This document shows, one piece after another, positions 7,941 to 16,398 of a stretch of 24,830 nt of DNA. The stretch comes from a virus: the IMG/VR virus record IMGVR_UViG_3300011114_000333, positions 1 to 24,830 of that record; one strand, given 5' to 3'. Numbering within the stretch: position 1 is the first letter of the stretch; each line of letters opens with the position of its first letter. A program made the position numbers and the translations under genes. The notes beneath the pieces were generated by a model that made no database searches, was not told the origin of the DNA, and saw only the letters and a list, made by a program, of their open reading frames with translations.

Positions 7941-8881
7941 AAATCCTATTAAGTCCAGGCATATACTTACCTCATCAAAGAGCAGGATCTGAAATTTATC
8001 TGCATAGGGTTGTTAAATACTTAATGAACAAAGGGCATCAAGTTAAGGCGGTTACTAGATGCCCTGAGAATTACAAGTATGAGGGCATACAGGTTTACAA
8101 GGCTAAAGACAATTACAAGCAATGCCATAATGATTTATGGGACTGGGCAGATTTGGTTTTCTGTCAACTGTCTGGGACTTACTACGCAATGAACAAACAG
8201 AGGCTAAAAGCTAAAAAGGTAATTAACTTTGCGCATAATAACGTAGGTTATCCACAGGTAAATATTAGACCGAATGTGTACACAGTTTATAACTGCGAAA
8301 ATACAAAGCGAGAATTAAACTATAAGCAGGAAACCTACACTTTGTACGCACCAATTAATTACAGGGATTACTCAACAGATAGACCAGAGGCTGAGTACGT
8401 GACGCTGATAAACCATAACGAAAACAAAGGAGGTCAGATATTAATTGAGATAGCAAAGCGAATGCCTAAAACAAAGTTCATGGCGGTGCAAGGTGGTTAC
8501 TATCACCAGATCAAGGATGAAAAAGTTAGGAATATAAAATACGTTCCTTTAATTGATGATGTGCGTAAATATCTGGCTATGACTAGAGTGCTGATAGCAC
8601 CATCAGAGTATGAAAGTTATGGTATGGCTCAAATAGAAGCCTTGTGTTGCAATATTCCTGTTATCTGTTCAGATATACTAGGTTTCAGAGATAGTGTCTC
8701 AGATGCAGGGATATTCGTCAATAGGAATGATATACAAGGTTGGATTGATGCTATTACTAATATTGATACTATACAGACTAAGAAAACGCCTCTGGAAAGA
8801 GCAAAAGAATTAGATCCTATTAAGGAATTAGTTAAGTTTGAAAATTGGTTAAATAAAATTAGTAATTTAGCGATTATATAA
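7937..8881 (+). CDS. GT-B glycosyltransferase, GT4-like
   Basis: 314 residues. The N-terminus has the GT4 pattern (ILLSPGIYLPHQRAGSEIYL, with the Gly-Ser loop at 17-18). NHNENKGGQILIEIAKRMP (159-177) opens the second Rossmann domain, and the donor-site E-x7-E motif is ESYGMAQIE (Glu226 to Glu234), followed by PVICSDILGFRD. This is a retaining sugar transferase using a nucleotide sugar. It is shorter than typical GT4 enzymes (about 350-400 residues), mainly in the acceptor domain, as is common for phage copies. It ends the cassette; the head-tail connector gene starts 45 bases later. Confidence 0.88.
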   Translation: MKILLSPGIYLPHQRAGSEIYLHRVVKYLMNKGHQVKAVTRCPENYKYEGIQVYKAKDNYKQCHNDLWDWADLVFCQLSGTYYAMNKQRLKAKKVINFAHNNVGYPQVNIRPNVYTVYNCENTKRELNYKQETYTLYAPINYRDYSTDRPEAEYVTLINHNENKGGQILIEIAKRMPKTKFMAVQGGYYHQIKDEKVRNIKYVPLIDDVRKYLAMTRVLIAPSEYESYGMAQIEALCCNIPVICSDILGFRDSVSDAGIFVNRNDIQGWIDAITNIDTIQTKKTPLERAKELDPIKELVKFENWLNKISNLAII

Positions 8882-8926
8882 TGGAAAAAAAAGAGTATCT
8901 AAAACAACCTTTTAAACCTAAAGAGA

Positions 8927-9427
8927 ATGGACCAGTTAAATGTAGTGAGCCTAGCGGATGCAAAGATGTACCTAAGACTAGACCTAGACTATACAATAGA
9001 AGATGGCTTAATTACATCATTGATAAAATCTGCGGTAAATCAAGCTGAACAATTTACGCTACAAGTATTATGGCAAAGGCAACTAAGTTTAATTACGCCT
9101 GTTTCTGGTGCGGTTAAAATATATGAGTACCCTTTGATTTCGATTGAAACTGTTGTAGATCCTGATATGGATGTGCTGACTTTTGAAACAATCGAAACGC
9201 AAGGCTTTACAGAGGTTATATCAGATACGGCAGGATTTAATACTGTTACATTTGTTGCAGGTTATGGATGGAATTATGAGGGTGGCTCAGATGTGCCAGA
9301 TGATATTGAAACGGCGATAAAAGAAATGATAGCGTATTATTATGAAAATAGAGATAATCCGGTTGTCGGGATGCCTACGATTGCAACTCTTTTACTATCG
9401 CCTTACAGACGCATAACTCTATTCTAA
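8927..9427 (+). CDS. Head-tail connector protein (HK97 gp6-like)
   Basis: 166 residues. The N-terminus has the gp6-like pattern SLADAKMYLRLDLDYTIEDG followed by LITSLIKSAVNQAEQFT, an all-helical fold that forms a ring under the portal. The C-terminus, with AIKEMIAYYYENRDNP, is also typical. It restarts the morphogenesis order that the sugar cassette interrupts. AAAGAG just before the ATG can serve as a weak ribosome binding site. Its stop overlaps the next start (TAATG). Confidence 0.85.
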   Translation: MDQLNVVSLADAKMYLRLDLDYTIEDGLITSLIKSAVNQAEQFTLQVLWQRQLSLITPVSGAVKIYEYPLISIETVVDPDMDVLTFETIETQGFTEVISDTAGFNTVTFVAGYGWNYEGGSDVPDDIETAIKEMIAYYYENRDNPVVGMPTIATLLLSPYRRITLF

Positions 9428-9765
9428 TGAATCCAGGCAGATTAGATAAGCGCATTACATTTGGCACGTTCACATCGGTTGAAAACGCCTATCAGGATTA
9501 CGTAATTACGTTTGTGCCTGTATTAGCTACATGGTCAAATATAAAGCCGTATGATGGTAATAGGCAGTTACAAGCGCAAGAGCAGGTTATAAATCAAACC
9601 TTTAGATTTACAATTCGTTATAGAAAAGACTTTGCACCTACAAAGGATATGAGGATACTGTATGAGTTAAATTTTTTCACTATTCATTCAATTAGGAATG
9701 TAGATGACACATTCAGGTTTTATGAGATATTGGCATCCGTAACGGATGATAACAATGGCGTCTAA
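9427..9765 (+). CDS. Head closure / head-tail adaptor (SPP1 gp16-like)
   Basis: 112 residues, the family's usual length. It shows the head-tail joining pattern: GRLDKRITF at the N-terminus, VLATWSNIKPYDGNRQLQAQ in the middle, then FRFTIRYRKDFAPTKDMRI and a final FFTIHSIRNVDDTFRFYEI. This small beta protein closes the filled head and accepts the tail. It overlaps the preceding stop by one base and the following gene by 11 to 20 bases depending on that gene's start. Confidence 0.88.
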   Translation: MNPGRLDKRITFGTFTSVENAYQDYVITFVPVLATWSNIKPYDGNRQLQAQEQVINQTFRFTIRYRKDFAPTKDMRILYELNFFTIHSIRNVDDTFRFYEILASVTDDNNGV

Positions 9766-10288
9766 AATAAATATCTCTAAACTTTTATCTCAGATTTCAG
9801 CCTTTGGTTACGATGCTAACAGGTCGGCAGTTTCGGTTACTAATTCAACTGCTGAGAATATTGCTAATCAGGCTAAACTAAGAGCGCCAGTAGATCAGGG
9901 ACAGTTAAGACAATCCATAGGTAAAACAACTGCTAGAGTCGGTTATAATGTTTCCTTTATTTTTGCTAATACACCTTATGCTGCATTCGTAGAGTTTGGG
10001 ACTGGTGCAAGAGTATCAATACCTAAAGGATTTGAGCAAATGGCAGCTGAATTTAGAGGTAAAAAAGGCGGTAATTTTGATAGTTTTTTAGATGCCATAA
10101 GAGGTTGGTGCCAAACTCATGGTATAGATCCAAAATTAGCTTACATCATCGCAGTTTCAATTCTAAGAAAAGGATTAAAACCACAACCATATTTAATACC
10201 TAGTTACTTAGAGGGCATTCAGCAATACCCTAAAACTTTACTAAAAGTATTGGAAGTTGAAACACGAAAATATAATGCAAAAAAATAA
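9755..10288 (+). CDS. HK97 gp10-like neck / tail completion protein
   Basis: About 177 residues. LRAPVDQGQLRQSIG and TPYAAFVEFGTGAR are the hallmark segments of the HK97 gp10 family, which forms part of the neck. A roughly 60-residue segment after GTGAR (including WCQTHGIDPKLAYIIAVSILRKGLKPQPYL) is the helical part seen in longer members. The ATG at 9746 is an alternative start giving three more residues; 9755 is preferred because it gives MASKINIS and a shorter overlap. A promoter octamer for the next gene lies two to nine bases after its stop. Confidence 0.85.
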   Translation: MASKINISKLLSQISAFGYDANRSAVSVTNSTAENIANQAKLRAPVDQGQLRQSIGKTTARVGYNVSFIFANTPYAAFVEFGTGARVSIPKGFEQMAAEFRGKKGGNFDSFLDAIRGWCQTHGIDPKLAYIIAVSILRKGLKPQPYLIPSYLEGIQQYPKTLLKVLEVETRKYNAKK

Positions 10289-10289
10289 T

Positions 10290-10297
10290 TACATTTG
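10290..10297 (+). promoter_or_regulatory. -7 promoter element before the tail terminator gene
   Basis: TACATTTG fits TAnnTTTG and sits four bases before the ATG at 10302, the same spacing as before the protease gene. No -33 element is evident. It would let the tail genes be transcribed independently of the cassette upstream. Confidence 0.5.
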
Positions 10298-10301
10298 AGA
10301 A

Positions 10302-10724
10302 ATGAAAGATGCTAACCTAGCGATACTGAATGCGTATAAGAGTACACTAGCTAATTTAATAGTTGGTGGCGTTACTATACCTGTTTACAGTAAATCAGCA
10401 CCTTTAAAGAATGTCCCGGCTAAATACGTAATACTAAGTAGCCAGACAAGATTGCAAGAATTAACAAAGTGCGGTTATTGGTATTTATGCACTATTAACG
10501 TGCAGATAGTAACTAGATACCCGAATGGTAATGGCGATTTAAGTTTTGCAATGGTAATTAGCGAGGAGATACAAAACTTGATACAAGTTACTAACTTAAC
10601 TTTGTCTAACTTTATAAATGTTGAGACCTTACAACTATTAACAAATGAGGTAACACTAGAGACAGAAACAGAAAACATATTTCAATATATACTAACTTTT
10701 CAACACAAATTAAATAGAGATTAA
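10302..10724 (+). CDS. Tail terminator / tail completion protein (gp17 / DUF3168-like)
   Basis: 140 residues. The order ILNAYKSTLANLI, VTIPVYSKSAPLKNVPAKYVIL, CTINVQIVTRYPNGNGD and a C-terminal IFQYILTFQHKLNRD follows the compact alpha/beta tail terminator family, which caps the tail tube and joins it to the neck. Position directly before the tail tube gene agrees. Similarity to DUF3168 is moderate, so the family label is less sure than the role. Confidence 0.75.
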   Translation: MKDANLAILNAYKSTLANLIVGGVTIPVYSKSAPLKNVPAKYVILSSQTRLQELTKCGYWYLCTINVQIVTRYPNGNGDLSFAMVISEEIQNLIQVTNLTLSNFINVETLQLLTNEVTLETETENIFQYILTFQHKLNRD

Positions 10725-10726
10725 TT

Positions 10727-11197
10727 ATGGCAGCAGAACAATTTTATGCAGGAAGTCTATTCATGCTCTACATACGCACAGGTGGCGCATGGAAGCCAGT
10801 AGCGTGTTTAACTTCAAACGGAATCAGCGAATCATGGGATTTTGCTGAAACAGTAACTAAATGCGATCCGGGTGTAACCAGACGCAAACCGACAACCTAT
10901 TCTTTTGAGATACCTTTTGAGGGTGTTTTTACAGATACAGTTGGTGCAGGTGGCGATACGGCAAAAGCATCATGGGATCGTATTAGTGCAATAGCAAGGG
11001 CAAAGACTTTGACTGAGTTTCAAGTAGCTTTGCTTAAAACAGATGGCACAGAAGATCCTAACTTTGCAGAGCAGTATGGATATGCTTACTTTAGCGCTTT
11101 AGAGATTACAGGCGCTGAGGGCGAGTTTATTACCTTTACAGGCACTTTGTTAGGCGATGGCGATATTACAACAACTGATCCATATCCTGGCTACTAA
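10727..11197 (+). CDS. Major tail tube protein
   Basis: 156 residues, rich in beta strand, the size of a short siphovirus tube subunit. Landmarks are MLYI (13-16), PVACLTS (24-30), YSFEIPFEGVFTD (58-70) and the C-terminal ALEITGAEGEFITFTGTLL (124-142). It stacks in rings along the tail. The same landmarks recur in the two small genes at 16395 and 16732, which shows that the fold was duplicated. Next gene starts one base after its stop. Confidence 0.85.
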   Translation: MAAEQFYAGSLFMLYIRTGGAWKPVACLTSNGISESWDFAETVTKCDPGVTRRKPTTYSFEIPFEGVFTDTVGAGGDTAKASWDRISAIARAKTLTEFQVALLKTDGTEDPNFAEQYGYAYFSALEITGAEGEFITFTGTLLGDGDITTTDPYPGY

Positions 11198-11551
11198 ATG
11201 GAGGGACATTTAACGTATAAAATAGGTGAGGTTGATAGGCAGATGTTCTTTGGCAATTATGCTTTAGAGCAGACGCTTACTCACTTTGACGCATCGGTAA
11301 CTGATTTATCTACTTTGTTAGGTAAGCAATTACTGCCGTTCCTTAGAGTGTTTATTTATCATGCATCGGCTTACCCTATATTAAAGAAAGGCGAGATATT
11401 AGACTTTACGGAGTTTGATGTACATGATTGGATTGATAATTCTGGAGGCTCAGGTGGTGAGTTTATCTTAACAGTTTCTAAAGAAGTCTTTAGGGTGCTA
11501 GGGTTAAATACAGAGGTAACAGAACAAAAAAAAAGCAAAGCGGAAAGTTAA
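11198..11551 (+). CDS. Tail assembly chaperone, G part
   Basis: 117 residues. It lies between tail tube and tape measure, where lambda gpG-like chaperones are found, and has their acidic helical character plus a Lys-rich end (EQKKSKAES). I do not recognise a named family. Near its 3' end an A9 run at 11526-11534 offers an A AAA AAA slip site in this reading frame; a -1 slip avoids the TAA at 11549-11551 and continues into the open frame encoding the next domain, giving a product of about 220 residues. Both products coat the tape measure during tail assembly in the lambda model. Confidence 0.75.
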   Translation: MEGHLTYKIGEVDRQMFFGNYALEQTLTHFDASVTDLSTLLGKQLLPFLRVFIYHASAYPILKKGEILDFTEFDVHDWIDNSGGSGGEFILTVSKEVFRVLGLNTEVTEQKKSKAES

Positions 11552-11583
11552 ATTGGAATAAAGATGTGTTGACCTTTGCTTTT
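11526..11583 (+). promoter_or_regulatory. Putative -1 programmed ribosomal frameshift site
   Basis: Nine A residues (11526-11534) place A AAA AAA in the zero frame of the G gene. The -1 frame is open from 11494 to the stop at 11857-11859. A perfect 10-base inverted repeat, AAAAGCAAAG at 11531-11540 and CTTTGCTTTT at 11574-11583, flanks a 33-base loop and could form the stimulatory stem; its GC-containing core starts one base after the slip heptamer, closer than the usual five to nine. Slippage by RNA polymerase on A9 would give a similar fusion. Confidence 0.65.
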
Positions 11584-11859
11584 GGAGAAATGGGAATGAT
11601 GCCCGATGAGTTTTACGCCTTGACATGGAATCAATACATTCTAAAGTGTCAAGGCTTTTTTAATAAAGAAAAAAAAGACTGGGAACGGATAGGATGGTCA
11701 ACGTGGAACGGAATGAGAGTTCATGTAAATAAAGGGATGCCTAGTTTTAAAAAGTTCATGTCTTTTATCTATGAGAATGATGAGATAGCTGACATGGATG
11801 TAATCAAAGATCAAATGAATAAGGCGATGCTTAAATATTTAGAAGATGCAAGGAATTGA
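11566..11859 (+). CDS. Tail assembly chaperone, T part (expressed by frameshift)
   Basis: The open frame contains LTFAFGEMGMMPDEFYALTW and ILKCQGFF followed by a Trp/Lys-rich stretch and a helical acidic C-terminus, consistent with the T domain of G-T chaperone pairs. The first possible initiator is a GTG at 11566 with no ribosome binding site, and the frame stays open through the A9 slip site upstream, so it is more likely made as the C-terminal part of a fusion with the preceding gene. It overlaps the tape measure start by 14 bases. Confidence 0.7.
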   Translation: MLTFAFGEMGMMPDEFYALTWNQYILKCQGFFNKEKKDWERIGWSTWNGMRVHVNKGMPSFKKFMSFIYENDEIADMDVIKDQMNKAMLKYLEDARN

Positions 11860-13891
11860 GATACCTATTGGCGCACCTTTAGGGCAATTAGATAAAGATT
11901 TAAAAGGTGCTGAAAGCAAATTAAAAGGATTTGCAGCTGAAGCGTCTAAGACTGCCGGAGTTCTGGGCGGATCAACTGTCAAAGGCGCAAACTCCGCTGC
12001 TTTTGCTATGCAAAATTTAGGCAGGGTTGCTCAGGATGCTCCATTTGGATTTATAGGTATTCAAAATAACTTAAATCCGTTATTAGAATCCTTCCAAAGA
12101 TTAAAAGCAGAAACAGGAGGCACAGGATCAGCGTTAAAGGCATTAGGTCAGTCTTTAATAGGTCCTGCAGGATTAGGTATTGCTTTATCGGTTGTATCAG
12201 CAGCCGTTTTATTTTATACACAATATCAGCAAAGAGCAAATAAAGGAGCAAAAGAGGCAGTTGATGCTAACAAAGAATTAGCAGATAGTATAAAATCAAT
12301 TTCAGAAGTTCAAACAGAAGGCAGATCAAATGCATCTAAAGATTTATCTCAATTACAAAGTCTTTATAATGCTACTCAAAACGCAAATATTCCTGCAAAA
12401 GAAAGATTAAAAATTGCTGATGATTTAATTAAGAGATACCCTAAATATTTAGCAGGATTAACTGCCGAGCAAGTTTTAGCAGGTAAAGCAGCCTCAGCTT
12501 ATATTTCATTAACAAATGCTATACTAGCAAAAGGATATGCTCAAGCAGCAGAAGAAAATAGGCAAAAATTAATCAATCAACAACTTAATGCAAAAGTAGA
12601 AATAACAAAAGAACAAGCAGCATTAGATAAATCTGCGGCTGAATTATCAAAACGTACTGCGCAAAAACAAGCTACTTTAGATATACAAGGTCAAGCAGCT
12701 TTAGAGGGTGGAATTAGTAAAACATCAAAAGCAGTTGAAAATAGCAAAAACAAAATAAATGAATTAAATCAAGTTTATAAAAATGCTGCTAGTGAAATTA
12801 AAATACTTGATGATGTTACACAAGGATTAATAAAAACTTTTGGTGCTGATGTTGTTATAGATCCTGAAAAAATAGATAAATCTAATAAGGATTTAAAAAC
12901 TCAGTCTGATATATTAAAAGCATTAGATATTGATTATAAGCAGATAGCAGCAGATCAGCAATTAATAGGCAGTGATGTATTTACAGAGAAAATAAAAGCA
13001 ACTAAAAAAGCATTAAATGATTTAATTGGTATTGGTGTTTCTACTGATAGCGGAATAATAAAAAAGTTACAAAGCGATTTAGCTACTTTAAATCAAGCAG
13101 CTTTTACATTTAATTTAAAACCTCAAGCAGACAAATTTTCTGAGCAGTTGAGACTTACATTGATTCAATTTAAGGTTGATGCTGCATTGATAGCTGATGA
13201 GGCAAAGTTAAAATTAGATTTTATTGATCCTGATCAAATTGATGCGGCAGTAAAATTTGCTGAAAATGCAGCTAAAAGAATAGTCGATGCTTTTGCACCA
13301 ATAAAAGGACCACAACAACAAAGTTTAATCCAATTTCAATTTCCTAGTATTGAAGAAAAGTCTGCCCTAGTTATTAAAGAACTTTTAAATTTTAATAGTC
13401 AAGCAAGTGAGATAATTAATAATGGCTTAGTTCAAACATTTGCAGGTATAGGTAATGCTATTGGAGATTCACTTGCAAATGGTACAAATTTAGCGCAAAA
13501 TTTAGGTGCCTCTTTATTAAATTCTTTAAGTTCTGTTTTATCTCAGCTAGGTCAATTAGCTATTGCCACTGCTGTAGGTATTGAAGGAATAAAAATATCA
13601 TTAAGGACATTAAATCCTGGTCCTGCTTTACTTGCAGGAATTGCGCTATTAGCTCTTGCAGGTGGCGTAAGAGCATTGGGTAATAAGGTAGGAGGTAGTG
13701 GCGAAGCAGGTAATAAAGGTGGTGGCAATTTTTCAGCACCTATACCACAGGCATCATCAACAATCAGCACAAGTGCCGCAGGATCGGCTCAGGACTTTGG
13801 CGGTGGTCGTGTTGTATTTGAGATTTCAGGTACTAACTTAATTGGAGTATTAAACAGAGCAGGTGCTAAATTACAGAGGTTCGGACCATGA
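11846..13891 (+). CDS. Tail tape measure protein
   Basis: 681 residues. The N-terminal part (GAPLGQLDKDLKGAESKLKG; FAMQNLGRVAQDAPFGFIGI; NNLNPLLESF) is typical of tape measures in Bacteroidota phages. A hydrophobic segment at about 105-125 and another near the C-terminus (about 560-620, Ala/Leu/Gly-rich) flank a long Lys/Gln/Ala-rich helical rod. It sets tail length and is ejected with the DNA; at about 1.5 angstrom per residue it would predict a tail near 100 nm. The stop overlaps the next start (ATGA). Confidence 0.92.
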   Translation: MQGIEIPIGAPLGQLDKDLKGAESKLKGFAAEASKTAGVLGGSTVKGANSAAFAMQNLGRVAQDAPFGFIGIQNNLNPLLESFQRLKAETGGTGSALKALGQSLIGPAGLGIALSVVSAAVLFYTQYQQRANKGAKEAVDANKELADSIKSISEVQTEGRSNASKDLSQLQSLYNATQNANIPAKERLKIADDLIKRYPKYLAGLTAEQVLAGKAASAYISLTNAILAKGYAQAAEENRQKLINQQLNAKVEITKEQAALDKSAAELSKRTAQKQATLDIQGQAALEGGISKTSKAVENSKNKINELNQVYKNAASEIKILDDVTQGLIKTFGADVVIDPEKIDKSNKDLKTQSDILKALDIDYKQIAADQQLIGSDVFTEKIKATKKALNDLIGIGVSTDSGIIKKLQSDLATLNQAAFTFNLKPQADKFSEQLRLTLIQFKVDAALIADEAKLKLDFIDPDQIDAAVKFAENAAKRIVDAFAPIKGPQQQSLIQFQFPSIEEKSALVIKELLNFNSQASEIINNGLVQTFAGIGNAIGDSLANGTNLAQNLGASLLNSLSSVLSQLGQLAIATAVGIEGIKISLRTLNPGPALLAGIALLALAGGVRALGNKVGGSGEAGNKGGGNFSAPIPQASSTISTSAAGSAQDFGGGRVVFEISGTNLIGVLNRAGAKLQRFGP

Positions 13892-16398
13892 GTTATTCAC
13901 AAAGATATTATTTTACTTTTTATTCGGACAGAGATACTAGAAAGGTCGATTGCTTTCCAGATGAGTATCTGTGCAGTATCTCGCAGTTAGATTATGCAGG
14001 TGCGTCTGAAGAAATACAAGCACAACAAAATCCAATACAGATTAATTATCAGAATACGGCAAGTAATAAGCTAGAGCCTATTATAGGTTCTGAGGCTACG
14101 CTAAACCTAATAGCAACTGAGGACTTTCAGCTAGAGGATTTATACACCGAGAATGAACGTGAGTTTATGGTGCAGATTTATCGCAAGGAAAAGCCATGTA
14201 CCTTGACTGTTAATTGGGACATGAGTGAGGTCGCTGCTGAGATGGATTTAGAAATATTTGTCAATGGCGTAAGCGAGGTTTTACAGTTTACGACTGGATC
14301 TGGCTCATTTGAGATAAATAACGGCGATACAGTTTTAATAAAGCCTTTTGCAGCAGGACCATCGGCAGGTGGAATACCGGGTATGAATTTAGAGATTACT
14401 GGATTGCCTACGCAAAGGACAACTACTTATCCGTTTTCAATAGATGTAAGTTTAGTGCCGACAACTGACATATTTATAGAAACTTATACGACCTATTCAG
14501 CCACAACCTATACGGCACTCCGTTCTGCGGTGTTTGAAACTTCATGCGCATCAGGCGAGGGTTCTTTAGAGGTTTTTACTAAGAATTATAATAGCGTTAC
14601 AAGTCAGGCAGCGGCTCAGGCTTTGGCAGATGCTGATAGTGGATTTACGGCTGAGGGACAAGCCTATGCAAATGCATCAGGTGTTTGTTATGCAAGTCCT
14701 GGTGGCTTTGAGGATTTAATCTGGCAGGGGTTTATCATCCCAGATGGATGTCAAGAGTCTTTTACTTTTGCGCCTTATGTTATCTCTGTTAATGCCGTTG
14801 ATGGAATAGGGTTGCTTAAAAACTTAAGCTATGTTCAGAATGATGGTAATTTCTATTTAGGTAAGCAAAGTTTTATAGAGGTTATACAGGCGTGTTTAGT
14901 GAGGTTAGAAGCACCTGCCTTAATCTTAAATACGTGCGTTAATATCTATGAAGATAGCATGACGCAAGGCGATACATACGATCCGCTAGATCAGTCTTAT
15001 GTAAGTAGTGAACGCTATTTAAAAGATGATCAGTTTACGCCTATGAATTGCGAGGAGGTTCTGAGGTCAATACTAGAGGAGTGGACTGCGGTAATGATAC
15101 AAAGCTCTGGTGAGTGGTATATTTATAGACCGACAGAGTTAGCGGTAGATGGCGATTTAGTATTTAGAAGATATTTAGAGGGTTATAGGATTTATGATCA
15201 GCCAACAGTTACGGAGCATTTAGATTTAGTTCTAGGTGGTGAAAGTGAGGGCATTATAGCCTCACCTTATTTCCACATCAATACAGATCAAATGAAAATG
15301 ATTGACAGACCATATAAAAATGCGTCGATGTCTTATCTGTATGGAGAATTGCAGAATCCTTATGAAAAGCTAGACAATCCTAATTTCTTTGGCACTCTGG
15401 GGTGTGTGCCTACTCCTGTAGGACCATGCGATACAATTACTATTTCGGGATGGACTAAAACAGGTGTAATGTATGTTGGATTATGGCCAACAGGAGGTAT
15501 AATTTTTTATGATGAGGCTGATCCATTTGATCCGCCAAACATTACTAACTATTACGAAAACAATAATTTAATACCTTTAAATTTTAGCGCAACAAATAAA
15601 GAGAGATTAAAGGTAGTGGTTACTTATGAAAATCCAGATCCTGATTTCTTTGCTTACATGAATTTTTCAATCACTCTGGATGCATCGGGCAATATTTATT
15701 ATTTGCAGCAGAATGGAAGTTGGCAATTAGCAGGTGCAGGAATTTCAGATTATTACCAGGAAGCCTCAACAGTTGGAGTGGGTGGCGATGCTATAATTTT
15801 ATCAGATCCTGCACCTTTGGATGGCGATATAACATTTAGAATTTTAGCACCTACGGCAACTGGCAATAATATAATTTATACTAATATATCGGCTTTTATA
15901 TTTTTAGATTTTGGCGACCAGATAGGTGAGATGCATACGGCTACTCAGGTAGGTAAGTTTACTTTTGTACCGGAAACAGTCAATGTGTTTAATGGCGATA
16001 GCGCCAATGAATTATTTGTCGGTGCAATATTTGGTCCCGATCAAACAACGCTAACAACTTTATGGACAAGGCGAGGTATATCTGAGAGCATATTAGCGCT
16101 TCCTTATGCAGAAAGTAAAGCGTTTTTACGGATTGCAGTTGAAGAAAAACAAAGACTTTATGCAGGACCATTTGTTAGATTTGAGGGATCTATATTTGGA
16201 TACTTTAATCCGTTACAGAGGTGGTCAATTAATTTAATTGATGGTTATTTTATGAATTTAAGCCTTAACTATGATTTGCAGCAGAACATTTGTAAAGCGG
16301 TCATGGGTAGGATAGTAGATGATGAGATTGCTTTGGTTTATACATTAGTTCCTGATTACGGCGCTACGACTAGAGTAACAGTAAAAGGAACGCCATGA
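13888..16398 (+). CDS. Large tail tip / hub protein with inserted DUF5977-like module
   Basis: 836 residues. Core segments at 1-102 (ending REFMVQIYRKEK) and from about 275 (LIWQGFIIPD, APYVISVNAVDGIGLLKNL) are those of tail tip/hub proteins in Bacteroidota siphoviruses that sit after the tape measure and mediate host contact. About 170 residues are inserted between them: a beta-rich Ig-like part (about 103-200) and a DUF5977-like repeat (about 215-268: FETSCASGEG, SVTSQAAAQALADADS, GQAYANASGVC). The C-terminal half (about 480-700) is beta-rich with a possible carbohydrate-binding jelly-roll look (WTKTGVMYVGLWP), then a final FNPLQRWSINLIDGYFMNL. The domain labels beyond DUF5977 are by eye. 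Confidence 0.78.
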   Translation: MSYSQRYYFTFYSDRDTRKVDCFPDEYLCSISQLDYAGASEEIQAQQNPIQINYQNTASNKLEPIIGSEATLNLIATEDFQLEDLYTENEREFMVQIYRKEKPCTLTVNWDMSEVAAEMDLEIFVNGVSEVLQFTTGSGSFEINNGDTVLIKPFAAGPSAGGIPGMNLEITGLPTQRTTTYPFSIDVSLVPTTDIFIETYTTYSATTYTALRSAVFETSCASGEGSLEVFTKNYNSVTSQAAAQALADADSGFTAEGQAYANASGVCYASPGGFEDLIWQGFIIPDGCQESFTFAPYVISVNAVDGIGLLKNLSYVQNDGNFYLGKQSFIEVIQACLVRLEAPALILNTCVNIYEDSMTQGDTYDPLDQSYVSSERYLKDDQFTPMNCEEVLRSILEEWTAVMIQSSGEWYIYRPTELAVDGDLVFRRYLEGYRIYDQPTVTEHLDLVLGGESEGIIASPYFHINTDQMKMIDRPYKNASMSYLYGELQNPYEKLDNPNFFGTLGCVPTPVGPCDTITISGWTKTGVMYVGLWPTGGIIFYDEADPFDPPNITNYYENNNLIPLNFSATNKERLKVVVTYENPDPDFFAYMNFSITLDASGNIYYLQQNGSWQLAGAGISDYYQEASTVGVGGDAIILSDPAPLDGDITFRILAPTATGNNIIYTNISAFIFLDFGDQIGEMHTATQVGKFTFVPETVNVFNGDSANELFVGAIFGPDQTTLTTLWTRRGISESILALPYAESKAFLRIAVEEKQRLYAGPFVRFEGSIFGYFNPLQRWSINLIDGYFMNLSLNYDLQQNICKAVMGRIVDDEIALVYTLVPDYGATTRVTVKGTP

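Noticed and set aside
8881-9048. A 55-codon frame starting at an ATG that overlaps the last glycosyltransferase stop (TAATG), beginning MEKKEYLKQPFKP.
   Set aside because: It overlaps the well-supported head-tail connector gene by about 120 bases in another frame and its downstream part reads as a shadow of that gene; only the start overlap is suggestive.
16191-16198. TATATTTG inside the tail hub gene, identical to the promoter octamers.
   Set aside because: It lies within a coding region with no start codon or gene beginning near it; in an A+T-rich genome one chance copy is expected.
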